From Cricetomys ansorgei (taxonomy: Eukaryota > Chordata > Mammalia > Rodentia > Nesomyidae), in assembly GCA_026225945.1 (NCBI GenBank), contig JAMJFZ010000107.1, forward strand, positions 49,763,001-49,827,000: DNA of 64,000 bases, written 5' to 3'. Position 1 is the first letter of the stretch. The number at the start of each line of letters is the position of its first letter. Positions 25,863 through 39,100 of the stretch are shown one piece after another. The notes beneath the pieces are model-generated. The model was not told the DNA's origin, searched no databases, and saw only the letters and a program-made list of their open reading frames with translations. The translations under genes were made by a program, and so were the position numbers.

Positions 25863-26735
25863 GAAGAAAAACTTTTACTCCTAGAGTTCAGCATACCAAA
25901 AATGTGGAGTTCTTCCTTCATGTGTCTTGAAACTAAGTGAATGTCTCAGTAAGGGTAATGCAACCCCTATAGAAAGGACTCCAGGTACTCAGGATGATGA
26001 ATCAATCAACATCAGCTGGAAGAGATACCCAAGACAGTATTAGTGGCATTTGAGGTCCACTTCATGTCCCCTCCAAACCTTAAGTTCCAACATTAAAAAA
26101 AAAAGAAGGGAGGGGAAGAACTGAGTGGGCAAAGGAGAAAGGCACTAAAGCCCCTTTTCATGAAAAAAAAAAAAAAAGCCATGCCACCAGGCTCCTGAGA
26201 GATAGGAAGGGTATCTGTGAAGCTTTTGGATGATATGTTTGATTATATTTATCGATAAAAAGATTTCCCACTTCCTAAGACTATCCAGAAGACTCACAAG
26301 TGCTGATTAGGTTTTAGTCAGAGTCTCAGAAGAGGTTATTATTCTACTGAGTGGGTTAAAATATGCCATGGAGGAACTGGAGTTGATATTTTAAAAGATT
26401 ACAACTAAGTGGATTACAGAGTTTGATATGGAAATACTTTTGTATTTCTAGCATTGGGCTTCTCTTGTTGATACCAGGCATATAGTTTTTCCACTCCATG
26501 TTCTGTGTTACACCACTAAGTCGACAAACTTGCAGCTCATACTAAGGCTTCATGTTGAGTCTTAAACTTCTGAGTGTCTGATGAATTCTGTACTCTTGGT
26601 GCCTTCTGCTTGTTTAAAATGTGTAACCAGATGGGAAAAGCAGAGATAGAGTTAAGTTTGCCAAAATGCTCAGATTATTATTATTAGTATGATCATAAAC
26701 CTAAATAATTAACTAATTGTATTGAAAAAGGACAT
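25863..26735. other. Intron, no recognised feature
   Basis: Unique sequence with two short A-runs at about 26095-26105 and 26163-26177, with no gene. Confidence 0.5.
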
Positions 26736-26739
26736 TTTT

Positions 26740-27165
26740 TGATTGTTTCTTTTTCTCTTCTTTTGTACAATATATTTGGACCCTAGCCTCCCCTGCCTCA
26801 CTCCTCCAGCTCCCTCATTCCATCTTTCTCCCCCCCACCCCTCGCAGACAGCCCCCTCGTCTGCCTCCCCTCAGAAAAGAGCAGGTCTCCCAGCGTTACT
26901 AACAGGGTATAACAAAACGACACAAGTCCTAGCACAAGCTCTTGCATCAAGGATGCCAGGGGCAACCCAGAGGCAACCCAGAAAGAGGAAAAGGGTCACA
27001 AGGTCAGGTAAAATGGTCAGAGATTCCCTCACAGATACTCCAAATATTAGAAGTTCTACAAGAACAAAAAGTCCAATAACCTTAAGATCTATGTAGGAAA
27101 CCTAATGCAGAAGCAATCCATGCAGGCTCTGTGTCTGCCGCTTCAGTCTCTGTGAGCCCCTATGA
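26740..27165. mobile_element. LINE-1/HAL1-derived fragment
   Basis: A pyrimidine-rich block ('acccctcgcagacagc') is followed by 'ccagaaagaggaaaagggtc', 'acaagaacaaaaagtccaat' and 'ccgcttcagtctctgtgagc'. These are in the order of a common rodent Lx/HAL1 segment. The 117-residue frame at 26743-27096 spans it. Its composition (Pro/Ser-rich, then Lys/Arg-rich) reflects the repeat, and it has no LINE-1 enzyme motif. Confidence 0.45.
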
Positions 27166-30100
27166 GTTCTGACATATTTTAAGGTGTTAAAATGAATATT
27201 TAAGAGGCTTCCTAGTGAGTGTCACTCAAAACTGAACTGTGTTTGGAATAAATTTGAAAGAGGTTTTTTTCAAGACACTAACAAGGTGTAAAAAGCAAGG
27301 CAACTTTGTATGAAATAATTGTGACAGCAAGAAAAATAAACAACAGCTACTAGCATGCAGAGGTTTCCATTTTTCATAACCTTAGTTTCTGTTCTGAAGT
27401 GAAGCCCTTTGCAACCTTGTCAAATATTTCTACTTAAAGGCCATCAGAGTTTAAAGCAAAGGGCCGATGCATACCTTAATAATTCATGAGATGAAATATT
27501 TATGTAAACCAACTATCATCTTCATGTCTCCAGAATTAATAATCGATCTTAAGAATGCCAAAAGGTGGCCAGATGGTCAGTGTTAGATCAGATTGAAATT
27601 TCTACACAACATGCCTTCTGCTGTATTCTGTACCTCTGTTCTTCTTCCACTAATACTTGAAACCACAGCACCAGAAAGTGTGTGTTCATAACTCGATTTT
27701 AAAGTATAGAGATTTTAAAGTACAAGAGAAGCTTCCACAATAAATATCAAAGTATACTAAGGCATGGATTTTCCAGAAGATAATGTTTTTAAAGAGTTTC
27801 ATCCTGAAGTCTGATTCTAATGAATAGCATCATGAAAGAAGTTGAACCACAGGTAGAAATGCGCAAGCACATCTCTTAAAATAATTCTATCCTCTCATGC
27901 AAATCAACAAAAATTGTATCTTCTATATTAAGATATGCTACCATGTTACTGAGATGAGATAAGTAATAAATAAAATATTTTATTATGCATGCCTTGGCAT
28001 GTTATTATGATTCTCATTAGCGTTGTATTCCTTTAGTATTTGGCATCACCTGAGTTTCTTTCCTTTTTAAGGATAACTTCTGAGAAAGTATAGTATTGAC
28101 TTTACATTATTTTATAATATATTTAATAATATTTTATTATTATTTAATCATAGCTTTACATTTTTCCTATTTGAAGATACAATAAGAATTACACAAGTTT
28201 CTCAGCCATTAAATGTAAAGAATGACGGCTGTACTGTAAGGGAACGTTCCTCTTGATTTGCATCAGGGAAAGTCACAGGAGAATGGATGAACAATACATT
28301 GACTGAAGGTTTGGGGAAATAGCAAAAATGTGACTTTGTGGCCCATTTCAGGAATCCTATGCAGGACAAAAGTTTGGAATTTGAGAGTCATTTCTGGGAG
28401 GTATTAAACTTCTCCCCATTTGCAAAGCCACAGACAGTTTAAGTACACATAGGAAAAGAAATATGTTACTTTCAAAAATTTACAACTTATTATAATTCAA
28501 ATAGCATCATTAAGTCTAATACTAAGTTGCCAAAACTCTAACCAAAAGAGAACCCATATTCTATTACTGTAATTTTAATTAATACTAATTTATTTAAAAA
28601 TATTTTCCAACTTAAAAATAAAAGCCTTGATGAGTTATTATCATTAAAAGAAAGCTTTTCATGATAAAACTTAGATGATCAAAACATTTCTTCAATAAAA
28701 TTCCAAAATTATGTAGCACTCTTGTTTGATGTTAAGTTCATTTGTTCTTAGTTTGATATTCACATTCAAATACTACAGTTAAAAGCAAAAGGGGAAATTA
28801 CTTTGTCACCATTTCTTTGAATTAACAGCAGTCTTTTATGCCCTTTGCAGAAGAGATGTATAATTTTCATATAGTCTACATGTGGGATTGCTAGTTATTA
28901 AAACCCTTCAATTCAATAAGTAGAGACAGTTTTAAATACTGTGATAGAGGAACATTTTTAAAAATATTTTCTATTTTTTCAAGCCATAGGATTGAAACCA
29001 GACCTTTATGTATCCTATACAAAATATCTTTCATTGATTTATCAGAATATCTTATACTCATTTAGCTTTTCGCATATGTCTCACATGTTTTTCTTCAATT
29101 TTAAGCTGGGGCCCTAGAAAATTGTTTTAGGTAGACTAATTTTAACTTTTTACTGGGACATTTATCAGGACTATCATTTTCTTGAAAATTACATTGAAAA
29201 TGCATAAAATTATCCAAACAATAAAGCTCATATATTTTTTTCAATAAGAAAATTATACGTTGTGATATTTAGAAAAAATAATTATTAGAGAAATAGCCAA
29301 TTTTCATCTTATTTACCTTGCACAATAATCACATTAAATACAATTAAATATTTAAAGAACTGCTTTGCATGGAAGTATACTTTGTTGTTCAAAATTATGT
29401 GAAGAATCCCCCCCCTTAAATTAAAAAAAAAAAACATCCAGACACTGAGGCATCAAATCATCTGACTCCCTGTGAGTAAGCAGTCAGAAGGCTTCACATT
29501 CCTGTCATATCATCTGTGTGGTAGGTGTGATTAATCTTATAGTGTCATGTCCTAGTATTCTCTTTATTCATTTTTACTTGTATTCTCATACTTCATACTA
29601 CTTTCAGAGGTATCTGTCACATAGGTGAATGATCCAGGGATAGTCTGACACTTAGTGTTCATCCACAGTTGAAAATGAATATGCAGTCCTCATAAAAAGT
29701 GATCTTTGGAAACACCTTATGAGGTATGCCAACAGATGGTAGCTCGAGGTTGACTGGTCAGGTGTATATATATTTCTGGTACAGCGCCTGTTTTAGAAAT
29801 AATCTGATATAGCACTGAGACAAATAAACCATCATAAATCTAGGTCTGGAAATGAGTCTTGAGGAATTAGAGATTTGCATATTAAATGCCATTCAAAAAT
29901 ATTTACCTTAGCATTAATTCTCATAGCAAATGTGGGATCTCTTAAGACCTAACAGTGGAACCATTACTCACTAAGTCAATATACTGGGGCAAATTGTATT
30001 TGAGACATTAACTTCATATTCTCACATGTACTTCAATGTAAATCTGCTTAGAATCTAAAGCGATGGTGAAATTTTGAACTGATCTCTTATAATGATTAAT

Positions 30101-31435
30101 CTTCTTTATGAAATGAAATCACAAAATATGAGAGTGTGTCTTCTTACAGAACAGATGACTTTTGAATTGACTCTGACTTTCTGAGCAACAGATAAAGACA
30201 AAGAAGAAATAAAAGCCAATAAGAATTCAATGCAGATTATTGTTACTATAAAAGCCAACAATAAAGTTTTCTTAAAAATTTTATTGTGACATACCATGAA
30301 TTATATCCACTGAAATTCATTTTATCTGAGTTCTGTTTCCTTTACTTTCTTAAAAAATGCTATAAATGACCTATACAGCATTCATTTTTTAAAAAATTCT
30401 ATACTTTATCCACATCTATCTATTTCATGATGATAAGTGATGCTTATATTTTTTTGTCCAATGTTTCTTGAAGTTTAAACTGGATTATGGGAAAAAGACA
30501 AAGACTAAATATATGAAAGTATTTTGAATAATGTGATAAAGAATATGTTTTAAAAGTTAAATATAAAAATTAAAGGACACTTTATTAATTTATTCATATG
30601 ATAAGGATGAATGTTTCTATCTGATTAATGCTATCATTTTCAATACTAGGCCACTAGCTATCAGTAGATTTTAAGTTTTAAATAATTAAAATTAAATAAA
30701 ATTTAAAATAAACTTGTTGATCCATTTCCTAAAGAATTCTTTCTTTAGAATGGGTACTGTATTAGAGAGAGTAATTTATTCCCCTTATATAGAAGATTCT
30801 GATGTACAGAGATCATTGGAAAATGTAAGACAAGTAAAATCATTATAAATGAAAGGTTACATATACTATATTTTTAATAACACTCAGCTTACCAGAGTTT
30901 CATTTATTTTTATTATTTACCTTCATTGTCCATTGTTCAGTAGAATAAACTTATTTTATTATGCTTAGTATATTCCTGTGACCATTTACAGCAGAAGAAA
31001 TACATCACTCAGAAACTGTACCCTAACATCTCCATGGCCTTACTGTTCACCATATTTCAATAGCTTGTGGATGGAGAGAACAAGCCATTTCTTTAATTCA
31101 TTATATTTCTTATTAAAATTAAAAATAGATATTTTTCATACAAAATATTCTGTTGTGTATTTGTATTTCATACAAAATATTAGTTATGTATAAAATTGTT
31201 TTGTGCATTGTTGGGTGAGGCGCTGAATAGGTCTTGGCATTTTGTATTGTCTGCAGGTGTTGGATTTCTGTGGGAGATGTTTAATTGCTTATGATCTGCA
31301 TTTAATTGCTTATAATCTACACCTGAGGAATTCTGGATCAATAAAAACACCTGAGCTCAGATGTTCAGGGTTCCACTGTCCAGTATGGCACTTGCCATGG
31401 ATAATGGTTTTTTCTGCTGAAGTCTGGCAGGGCTT
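27166..31435. other. Intron, no recognised feature
   Basis: Long AT-rich stretch with no gene and no repeat that I can name. A small imperfect tandem repeat lies at 31279-31321, two copies of about 21 bases beginning 'tttaattgcttat'. Confidence 0.5.
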
Positions 31436-31439
31436 ACAT

Positions 31440-31676
31440 GTATGAAAATGCCCCCCTTCTTCTTTGGAAGTAGTACACTCTAGGTGTAGTACTACAATAT
31501 TCTGATTGTGGTTCCCTTCTCCCAACTTCTTTCAGATTCTCGCCTATCCACCACCAAAATCCACAATCTTTCTTATTCTCTCTCAAGAAAACAAGCAGTT
31601 CAGGAAAAAACAAATAAATGAATAGGAAAAGTAATAAAGCCAAAGAAAAAGCACAAGGACCACATATAGACATAGG

Positions 31677-31721
<45 letters not shown>

Positions 31722-32660
31722 ACAAAACACAGAAATCGCATAAAAACACAAAACCAGAAGCTATAATGTAGAAGCCAAAGACTTGTAAGTTAAAAAACAA
31801 ACCAAAATCAAAAAATACTATTGAGTTCACTTTGTGTTGGCCATCTACTGGGATATGGGCCCTTCCCTTAAGTGTGGTTTGTGTACTCAGTGACACTACA
31901 TTGGAGAATATTAATTTTCCTTTGCAAACAGTTATCAATTGAAGTTAGCTTCTGAGTTAGAAATGGGGCATTATGTCACATGCCTTCTCACTGCCTGAAC
32001 CCCATCTGGCTTAGACCACTGTAGGCCCTCAGCATGCCGTCGCTGTCTCTCTGAGTTCACATTTGTATCAGTCATGTTGTATCCAAAATGTCTTGTTTTC
32101 TTGGTGTCTTCCTTGCCCACTGGCTCTTACAATCTTTCCACCTCCTCTTCCACAGAATTCTCTGAGCAATAAGGGAAGAAACTTGGTAGAGCCATCTCAT
32201 ATATTACTGTGTTTTCCAAAGTATTTCACTCTAAGCACATTGACCAGTGTGGGTCTCTGTATCAGTTCCCGTGTACTACAGAAAGAAGCTCCTCTGAAGA
32301 TGGTGCTTATGCAGGACCCTGACCTATTAGTGTAGCAGAATGTCATTAGCTGTCATTTTTTCCCTACATTCCTTTAGCAGAACTGTCATATTTGATATTG
32401 CCCTAAGACCATGACCTAGTCTCAGGGCTAGGCTTCTTGAGCAGTGTCAGGCATGGTTCCATCTCATGGAGTGTACTTTAAATCCAAAAAAATAATAATA
32501 CTGGTTGGTTACTCCACACATTTTGTGTCACCATTGCCACTTTAGGGCAGCTAGCTGGATTTCTTTAGAGTTGCAGGCTGAACAGAGTGTTCCTCCGACT
32601 GAGGCACCCACGTAAAAGGATTTATAGAATCAGGTGTGGTGTCATCAAACCAGGTAATCA
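31440..32660 (-). mobile_element. LINE-1/HAL1-like fragment, antisense
   Basis: Blocks in order include 'gttggccatctactgggata', 'cttaagtgtggtttgtgtac', 'gttatcaattgaagttagct', 'ctggctcttacaatctttcc', 'agcagaatgtcattagctgt' and 'ggttccatctcatggagtgt'. This is the reverse strand of the Lx/HAL1-type segment, co-linear over about 1.2 kb. A CA microsatellite is at 31679-31719. The reverse frames of 105 and 112 residues here run through the repeat and its poly-Cys/Val CA tract, so they are not genes. Confidence 0.6.
31679..31719. repeat. (CA)n microsatellite
   Basis: About twenty uninterrupted CA units inside the antisense LINE-1 piece. Confidence 0.98.
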
Positions 32661-32675
32661 CAGTCCTCACTAAAA

Positions 32676-32745
<70 letters not shown>
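32676..32745. repeat. Compound (CTA)n(ATA)n microsatellite
   Basis: About eleven ACT/CTA units run directly into about twelve TAA/ATA units. The junction at about 32709 suggests one array arose from the other by a C-to-A change. Confidence 0.97.
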
Positions 32746-32834
32746 TAGTATTATCAGTGAAAATGATGATAAATCAGTGACTTTTGGGGATATATTTCAA
32801 AAAGTGTTTAAAATCACTTAACTTTTGTGAGGGT

Positions 32835-33265
32835 TATTATTGGTTGTCAACCTGACTATATCTTGAATGAACTAAAACCCAAGTGTCTGAGGACATTCGT
32901 GAGGAAATCTTTTAAATAAATCATTTGAAATGGAAAGATCTACTTTTAATCTAGATATTTTGATATGGAGAGATCCACCTTTAATTTGGACCATACCTTC
33001 TGGTGGCAGTTTATATAAGGGCATAGAAGAAGGAAGGTTTTGCTCTTTAGGACTGTTAGCCCTCAGTCTTTCTGTCAACTCCATTCTATCACTGGTACTA
33101 GAGCCTACTTCATCAGAACTCTGGCTTATACTGAAGACCAGCTGAGACATTCATCCTTATGGACTAAACAACTACTGGATTCTTGGACTTTACTTTGGTA
33201 GGCAGACATTGTTGTATTCGCTAGACCACAGCCTGTCAGCCACATGAATAAATCTCATATATTAG
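32835..33265 (+). mobile_element. Common rodent interspersed repeat, class uncertain
   Basis: The order 'ggttgtcaacctgactatat', 'aactaaaacccaagtgtctg', 'agatccacctttaatttgg', 'gtttatataagggcatagaa', 'actgaagaccagctgagaca' and 'caactactggattcttggac', ending 'gaataaatctcatata', is a familiar multicopy rodent repeat. It has an internal duplication of the 'agatc(c/t)acctttaat' motif at 32936 and 32968. I cannot say whether it is an LTR or a DNA-transposon remnant. The opposing frames at 32872-33150 lie within it and are not genes. Confidence 0.6.
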
Positions 33266-33880
33266 AAAAATAAGTTAAAAGAACCAGCTTATTGTTCTTG
33301 CAGTGGAAAAGGTAAAGAGATGTATTTATTGGTAATGAAAACATTTATCAACCTAGACTTGCATGCCAAGAGTTTAAACAAATTTTGCTTCATGAGTGGA
33401 ACCTCATGTATGCTACTCAACTACTCCGCCAGGGAGCTATATCCCTAGGCCTGCTTCACTTACTTTGACTGTAAGAAATTCTGTATCTTTAGTACATAAT
33501 CATGCCTCTAATAGCACTAGGTCAGGCCTCAGGACAGACAGGGCAGAACACTATGCATTTGGCTCAAATTTATAAAAAAATATTTTAAATGAGCATACTT
33601 CAGCTTCCAAAAGAGAGAACACTAGTACTGTAGGATAGATTTTGCCAAATATGTTTATCATTCAATGTAATTTTTACACCAGTTTGTAATATTTCCTTAA
33701 GTTCCAAGACACTAAAAGTAAGGTGTTTTGTTTCAATATTAGAAACAAAATGTGAGTGCTCCTGCATATTAATTTTTCATGGTTTAAAAGGCATTTAGTT
33801 CTATGTGCATATTATATTGCACTATTTAAGATTTTTGTTTGTTTGTTTGTAAAGCCACTTTTGAAGAATCGTTTATAAAT
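33266..33880. other. Intron, no recognised feature
   Basis: Unique AT-rich DNA. Confidence 0.5.
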
Positions 33881-33886
33881 AGTTCA

Positions 33887-33992
33887 TGTTTGGGCAGAGA
33901 TGGCACATGCCTATAATCCCAGCACTTGGAGGCAGAGGCAGGTGGATCTCTGTGAGTTCAAGGCCAGCCTGGTCTATACAGTAAAGCAACTA
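33887..33992 (+). repeat. B1 SINE, 3' truncated
   Basis: 'gatggcacatgcctataatc', 'gcagaggcaggtggatctct' and 'aaggccagcctggtctatac' are a + strand B1 that lacks the distal third. The 'ctctgtgagttc' variant is the form I associate with cricetids or rat. Confidence 0.9.
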
Positions 33993-34171
33993 TGACACAA
34001 TCATTTTGCAGCTAGGAAAAGATTCACTGTTGTTTTTTTTATCACCACATCTGTACTTTTCTAGAAACATTTTTTATGTCAGTATCAAACAATATTTTGT
34101 CAGTTAATATATTATACTTTTATTATACTTCTGGTACCTATGACCTGTATCTCATAAACAAGAATGACATT

Positions 34172-34174
<3 letters not shown>

Positions 34175-34209
<35 letters not shown>

Positions 34210-34260
34210 GTGTGTTTCTCTGTCACTGTCTCTGTCTGTCTGTCTGTCTGTCTATCTCTT
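34175..34260. repeat. (TC)n and (TCTG)n compound microsatellite
   Basis: An uninterrupted CT run to about 34205, an imperfect middle, then TCTG units at 34229-34253. The Ser/Leu-rich frame over it is a by-product. Confidence 0.95.
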
Positions 34261-35160
34261 TCTCTTTATGTGTTCTATATTCACCCCTTGGCATACACTT
34301 ATAAATGATATTGCTAAGAAAACTATGATAATATAATCTTCTAGACACTAACTTGGTGTTTAATATCATGCCATATTTTTGAACACTATTGTGTATTTCA
34401 CATTTACTTTTCTCAACTATCATATCTTTATTTTGCACTTAATCTTACGAATTTTGATTTCATTGTTTATATAAAATATTATACAATGGGCATTTGAGAT
34501 TCTAGATTATGAAATAAACTTATGTAGACAACCAACTTACTTGGTATATGGATTTTAAAAGACGTTTGTGTGTTTTAACTGAACTTTTGAATTTTCAAAA
34601 GAAAATAGAAAATCTAGAGAGCTAAAATGAGTAAAGAAATTAGAAGGAAAAAACAAACAGTATATCATGAGCATTTTAATTAGGTTCCCTTAGGTACAAT
34701 TTGTAATGTCTCCACTTGCAGCTCTTGAGATTAGGTATCAGTTGAGCAGACTAAAGACCAGAGGATCATAGTGAAAAGAGATATTTCCTAGTGTTTTTTC
34801 CTTACATTGTCCTGTCCTCTTAAATTTATCTTATCTCCTTGGAATTTTATTACCTGATTTTAAATCATAAGAATCAATACAAGCTTTTTCTATAAGAATG
34901 CTTCTTTATCCTTAAACCAGGCTCCTTGGAGTTACTGCATGCAAATCATTTGTAAACTATAAAAAAAATAACAAAAGAATGGACACCTGAATTGAAATTG
35001 AAGAGAAATAGTGATTCACTAGTGTCGATATCCTGATTGCTTCAGCAATTAAAATTTTCAGACACAGATAATTAAAGGCTCACTCTTTCAATGTTTAAGA
35101 GTAATTTTAGACGACAATTTTAAAAATCATTAAGGTATTGTACTTGATAACCAAATAAGT
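34261..35160. other. Intron, no recognised feature
   Basis: Unique AT-rich DNA without genes. Confidence 0.5.
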
Positions 35161-35162
35161 AA

Positions 35163-35237
35163 AATATATATTCATATATATATATATATATACATTTATA
35201 TTTATTTTTATTTATATATATATTTATATATAAACTA

Positions 35238-35281
<44 letters not shown>

Positions 35282-35287
35282 TGTGTA
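35163..35287. repeat. Compound (TA)n / (TG)n microsatellite
   Basis: TA-rich imperfect repeat at 35163-35235, followed by about twenty TG units at 35240-35287. It abuts an antisense B1. Confidence 0.95.
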
Positions 35288-35289
35288 GT

Positions 35290-35438
35290 TGTGTTTTTTT
35301 GAGGCAAAATTTCTCTGCTGTCATTCCAACTGTGCTGGAACTCACTCTGTAGACCAGGCTGGCCTAGAACTCAGAAATCCGCTTGCCTATAGCTTCCAAG
35401 TGCTGGGATTAAAGGCATGTGCCATCACTGCCTGGCTT
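35290..35438 (-). repeat. B1 SINE, antisense
   Basis: 'ctgtgctggaactcactctg', 'agaccaggctggcctagaac', 'agtgctgggattaaaggcat' and 'catcactgcctggc' make a near full-length reverse complement of B1. The open frame at 35289-35540 starts inside it. Confidence 0.92.
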
Positions 35439-35603
35439 ATAAATTGGTATTTTAATATGTTTTTTAGTAGCTGGTTAGCACAACTAAAGAGAGAGTTGCT
35501 AGCATGCAAGAAGACTGTACCTACCATCCATTACAACTGATGAACTAGGTAGTATGAGAGAAAAATAGAAGGTAATAAGAAAGAACACAAAAGCTGCAAT
35601 GCA

Positions 35604-35861
35604 GGTCTGGAGAGATGGCTCAGTGGTTAAGAACACTGGCTGCTCTTCCAGAGGTCCTAAGTTCAATTCTCAGCAGACACATGGTGGCACACAACCATCA
35701 ATAATGGAGTCTGCCCCTCTCTCTTATAGAACACTTGCTCAGTGGTTAAGAACACTGGCTGCTCTTCCAGAGGTCCTAAGTTCAATTCTCAGCAGACACA
35801 TGGTGGCACACAACCATCAATAATGGAGTCTGCCCTCTTCTTATAGAACACTTGTATACAT
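35604..35861 (+). repeat. B2 SINE with an internal 119-bp tandem duplication
   Basis: 'ggtctggagagatggctcag' starts the tRNA-derived head, with a Pol III A-box region. 'gtcctaagttcaattctc' gives the B-box-like segment. The stretch from 35619 ('ctcagtggttaagaac') to 35737 recurs from 35738 with only a small CT-indel difference. The element is a SINE, not a tRNA gene. The duplication is nearly identical and sits at the edge of a suspected misassembly, so it may be artificial. Confidence 0.9.
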
Positions 35862-36140
35862 AAATACATCTTTTAAAAAAAGCCAAATGCATAGCTGATG
35901 TGCATTCTCTGTGTAGAAAATTTAAAAAGTCACTAGAGGCACTGCTGAAGAGCTAATGGATGATCGTGTTAAAAAGTTGTGAAAGACATAAATAATTCTG
36001 CATAAATTTTGTGAAATTGATTTTTATACTGGGATTTGTCATAATATAATTCTTCTTTTATGAACTCTTCCATGAAAATCATATAGTTAGCACATAGAGT
36101 CATTAAACTAATATCATTATGTTTTATAAATATCATTATT
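35749..36140. repeat. Left copy of a 3.70-kb-spaced direct repeat
   Basis: This stretch (3' part of the B2 plus about 280 bp of unique intron) recurs at 39449-39840 with only a couple of homopolymer-length differences, for example A5 against A6 after 'gatcgtgtt' and T5 against T4 before 'atactggg'. Near-identity over unique DNA points to overlapping contig ends or a very recent duplication. Confidence 0.92.
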
Positions 36141-39100
36141 TTTATTATAAAATAAAATTCTTACAATGACTTTGATCAATCATTTCATTCTTTATTATTT
36201 TCATTGTCAGCATAACACATATTTTAAAAATTTATATTAATTATGCATTTATCAAATCAATTATTTACTATATTTTATTCAAATCAATCATATCATTACA
36301 TGAATTGTTATATTCACTCATTCAATTTTATTAAAATTAATTTAAATTATCAGGGATTATATATTTTCCCAAAAAAATAGTTTTATTTATTATATTTAAC
36401 ACAATTTTATGTATAAAAACATATTTAAAAATTATTTAATTAATTACCATAATCCAGCTCAGTTTAAATCATAAGTTAAATTTTAATCAGTATTAACTAT
36501 TTATTTTCAAGTTTTAAAGAATTTAGATTTTTTTTGTTAACTACATATATCGAATTGTCACAAATAAAACATTATTAGGTTTATAATCATTTTTTTCTGT
36601 CATTTTTTTTATTTTACATTTTTTTTTATAAATATTTAACATTGATTTTCATAAATCCAAATTTCATTATAAACATCCATTAATTTTATTTCAATTCATT
36701 TTTATTAAATAACAATATTTTATTTAAATACATTTGTAGCTCCCAATTAAATTATTTTTATTAACATAATATTTAAAGTCAATTATCAATTTATTAATAT
36801 TTACAATAATTATTAGATTATTACAATTAATTCAAATTTTTTCATTTTTTAATTTAATAAAAATTTTAAATTATTCATTAATATTTTTATCAATTAAAAA
36901 ATTTAATTAATATTTTTATATTTTCAATTCATTTATTCATCATTCAAATTTAATTAATTTTTATAATCATCATTTAGGTAACAAATTCATTATTATTAAA
37001 TTTTTTAACATATTAATAAAAACATTTTTTTATCATTTTATTAGTCAATTATTAATAATTTTAAAGCATTTTTTACTTTGTTATTGAATTAATATTTAAT
37101 TGAGTCACGCCAATTATCATTTTTAATTATCCATAATGTCAAATTTTCTTGATCATTATCCAAATTAATTGTATTAATAAATTTTACATTAATTTTAAAA
37201 TTCATTCTAAATTTTCTTTATCAATTCATTTATTCATTTAATTTTAATTCCATCAATATACTATCTATGTTTATCTTTTAACATTATTCAAATGAGATAT
37301 AAGATTTTTTATATTAATTTTAATTTAATTATTAATATTATTTTACAATTTTATTTTTAGATAAACAATTTTTTTATTATTTTATTTTCAACATTTCAAT
37401 ATTTTATAATTTTTAAGTATTAATTTCAGAATTAAATTTATTAAAATAATAAACATTGTAACAATCACATTCATATATCATTAAAACATTTACATTTATT
37501 ATTTTTATATTTTAATCTTTTCATTTTATATTTTTACAAATTAGAATTTACTTAAATTTAAAGTTCAACATTTATTATATTAAATAATCAATAAATATTT
37601 AATATGTTTTAAATTTTAAAATTTAACATATATCAATTATTATTTATAACAAATATTAATATTTTTTTGATTTATTAATAATTATTTTATTTAAAATACA
37701 TCAAAATAGTTTAATAGTGATTTTTTATATAAACTTTATTTAGATGAATATCTTAATTTTTTAAATTATTAATTCATTTTAAATTTCTTTTATTTAATGT
37801 TTTTAATTTTATTCATTCAAAACAATATTTTAGTTTTTTAATTTACTTGTCATCCATTATAAATTATTTAATCATTGATATGGACACATTAGTTAGACAT
37901 TTAATTGTGTTGATTTTTTATAATTTATTTTTTAGTTATCAAATAATATTTAATAATAATTTAAACATTTTTCATTTTTCCACAAGTAATTATTTTCATT
38001 TTAACTTTGTATTTCAACAATTATTTTTATAATAGCAATAATTATATTACAGTTAAATTTATGTAACAAATTATTATTTTCCTATTTATCCATTCATTAT
38101 AGTTATTTCATCATAATATTTTATTCTATTATATTATTATAATTTCATTAAATAAATCATTTAAACCTGTATTTTATAGATATCATTTTCAGTAATTAGC
38201 ATATTTATAAAAATAATTATCTAATTTTCATTTTTTTCATTTCAACAAATAAATTATAAATTATTTATCCATTTTATTTTTATTCATTATTTTTTTATAT
38301 ATATTTTTTTATAATATTAAAAATAAATTAAATTTATTTTCGTTTTTAAGTCCTATATTTTTTATTAGTTTTAAATACCATTCTTATTATGTATTTATAT
38401 CAATTTATCATTTTGTTTTACTTTATCATTAACATACATCTTTCACATACATGGTATCAGATTAAGTATTAATTAACATTTTTTTAAAATCATCATAAGT
38501 TCAATAATATTTACTTTAATCATGTTTTTTTACAACATTTATTTTAAAAAATATAATAACTTAATCATTTTACTTCATTTATTATTGGAATTTATTTTTT
38601 TTTTAAAATTTATTTTAATAATTATTAAATTTTTATTTTAATAATTTAACATGATATTTATTTAAAAATTTTTATCTCAGTTTTCAATTTAATTAATAAT
38701 TTTCAAACAAGTTTTATATTAATTATATTTATAAATTTCACAAATTTAAAATAATTATTACATTTACATAAATTTATCCAATTATTTTCAATTCATTTAA
38801 TTTTTATTCAACATTCATATATTAAAGAAGATTTTACAAAAATTAATCCAATTTTATCTCCTGCAATAAAGAATTAAATCCTTGAAAGCACATATGCTTA
38901 TAAATTTGAAGAATATTTTCCTTTAAAATTCATTTTAACATTATTAGAATCTGGAAACATTCATTTCCAAATCACCAATTTCGAAAAGAAGCAGTAAACT
39001 AATTAAAATTTTTTTATTCTTTTAAATTCACACTATTAATTTTTTCAATTCAATATACATATCAATTTCTAATGTCTCTTTCTTTTATATTCCCTTTTTA

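Noticed and set aside
26743..27096. 117-residue Pro/Ser-rich then basic open frame
   Set aside because: It is entirely within a LINE-1/HAL1-like segment. The composition reflects the pyrimidine-rich then purine-rich repeat.
31434..31938. Two overlapping reverse-strand frames of 105 and 112 residues with Cys-Val runs
   Set aside because: The runs are translations of the CA microsatellite, and the remainder is antisense LINE-1.
35606..35700. Possible tRNA gene from the A-box and B-box-like motifs
   Set aside because: The surrounding sequence is a B2 SINE. No cloverleaf with a plausible anticodon arm is formed.
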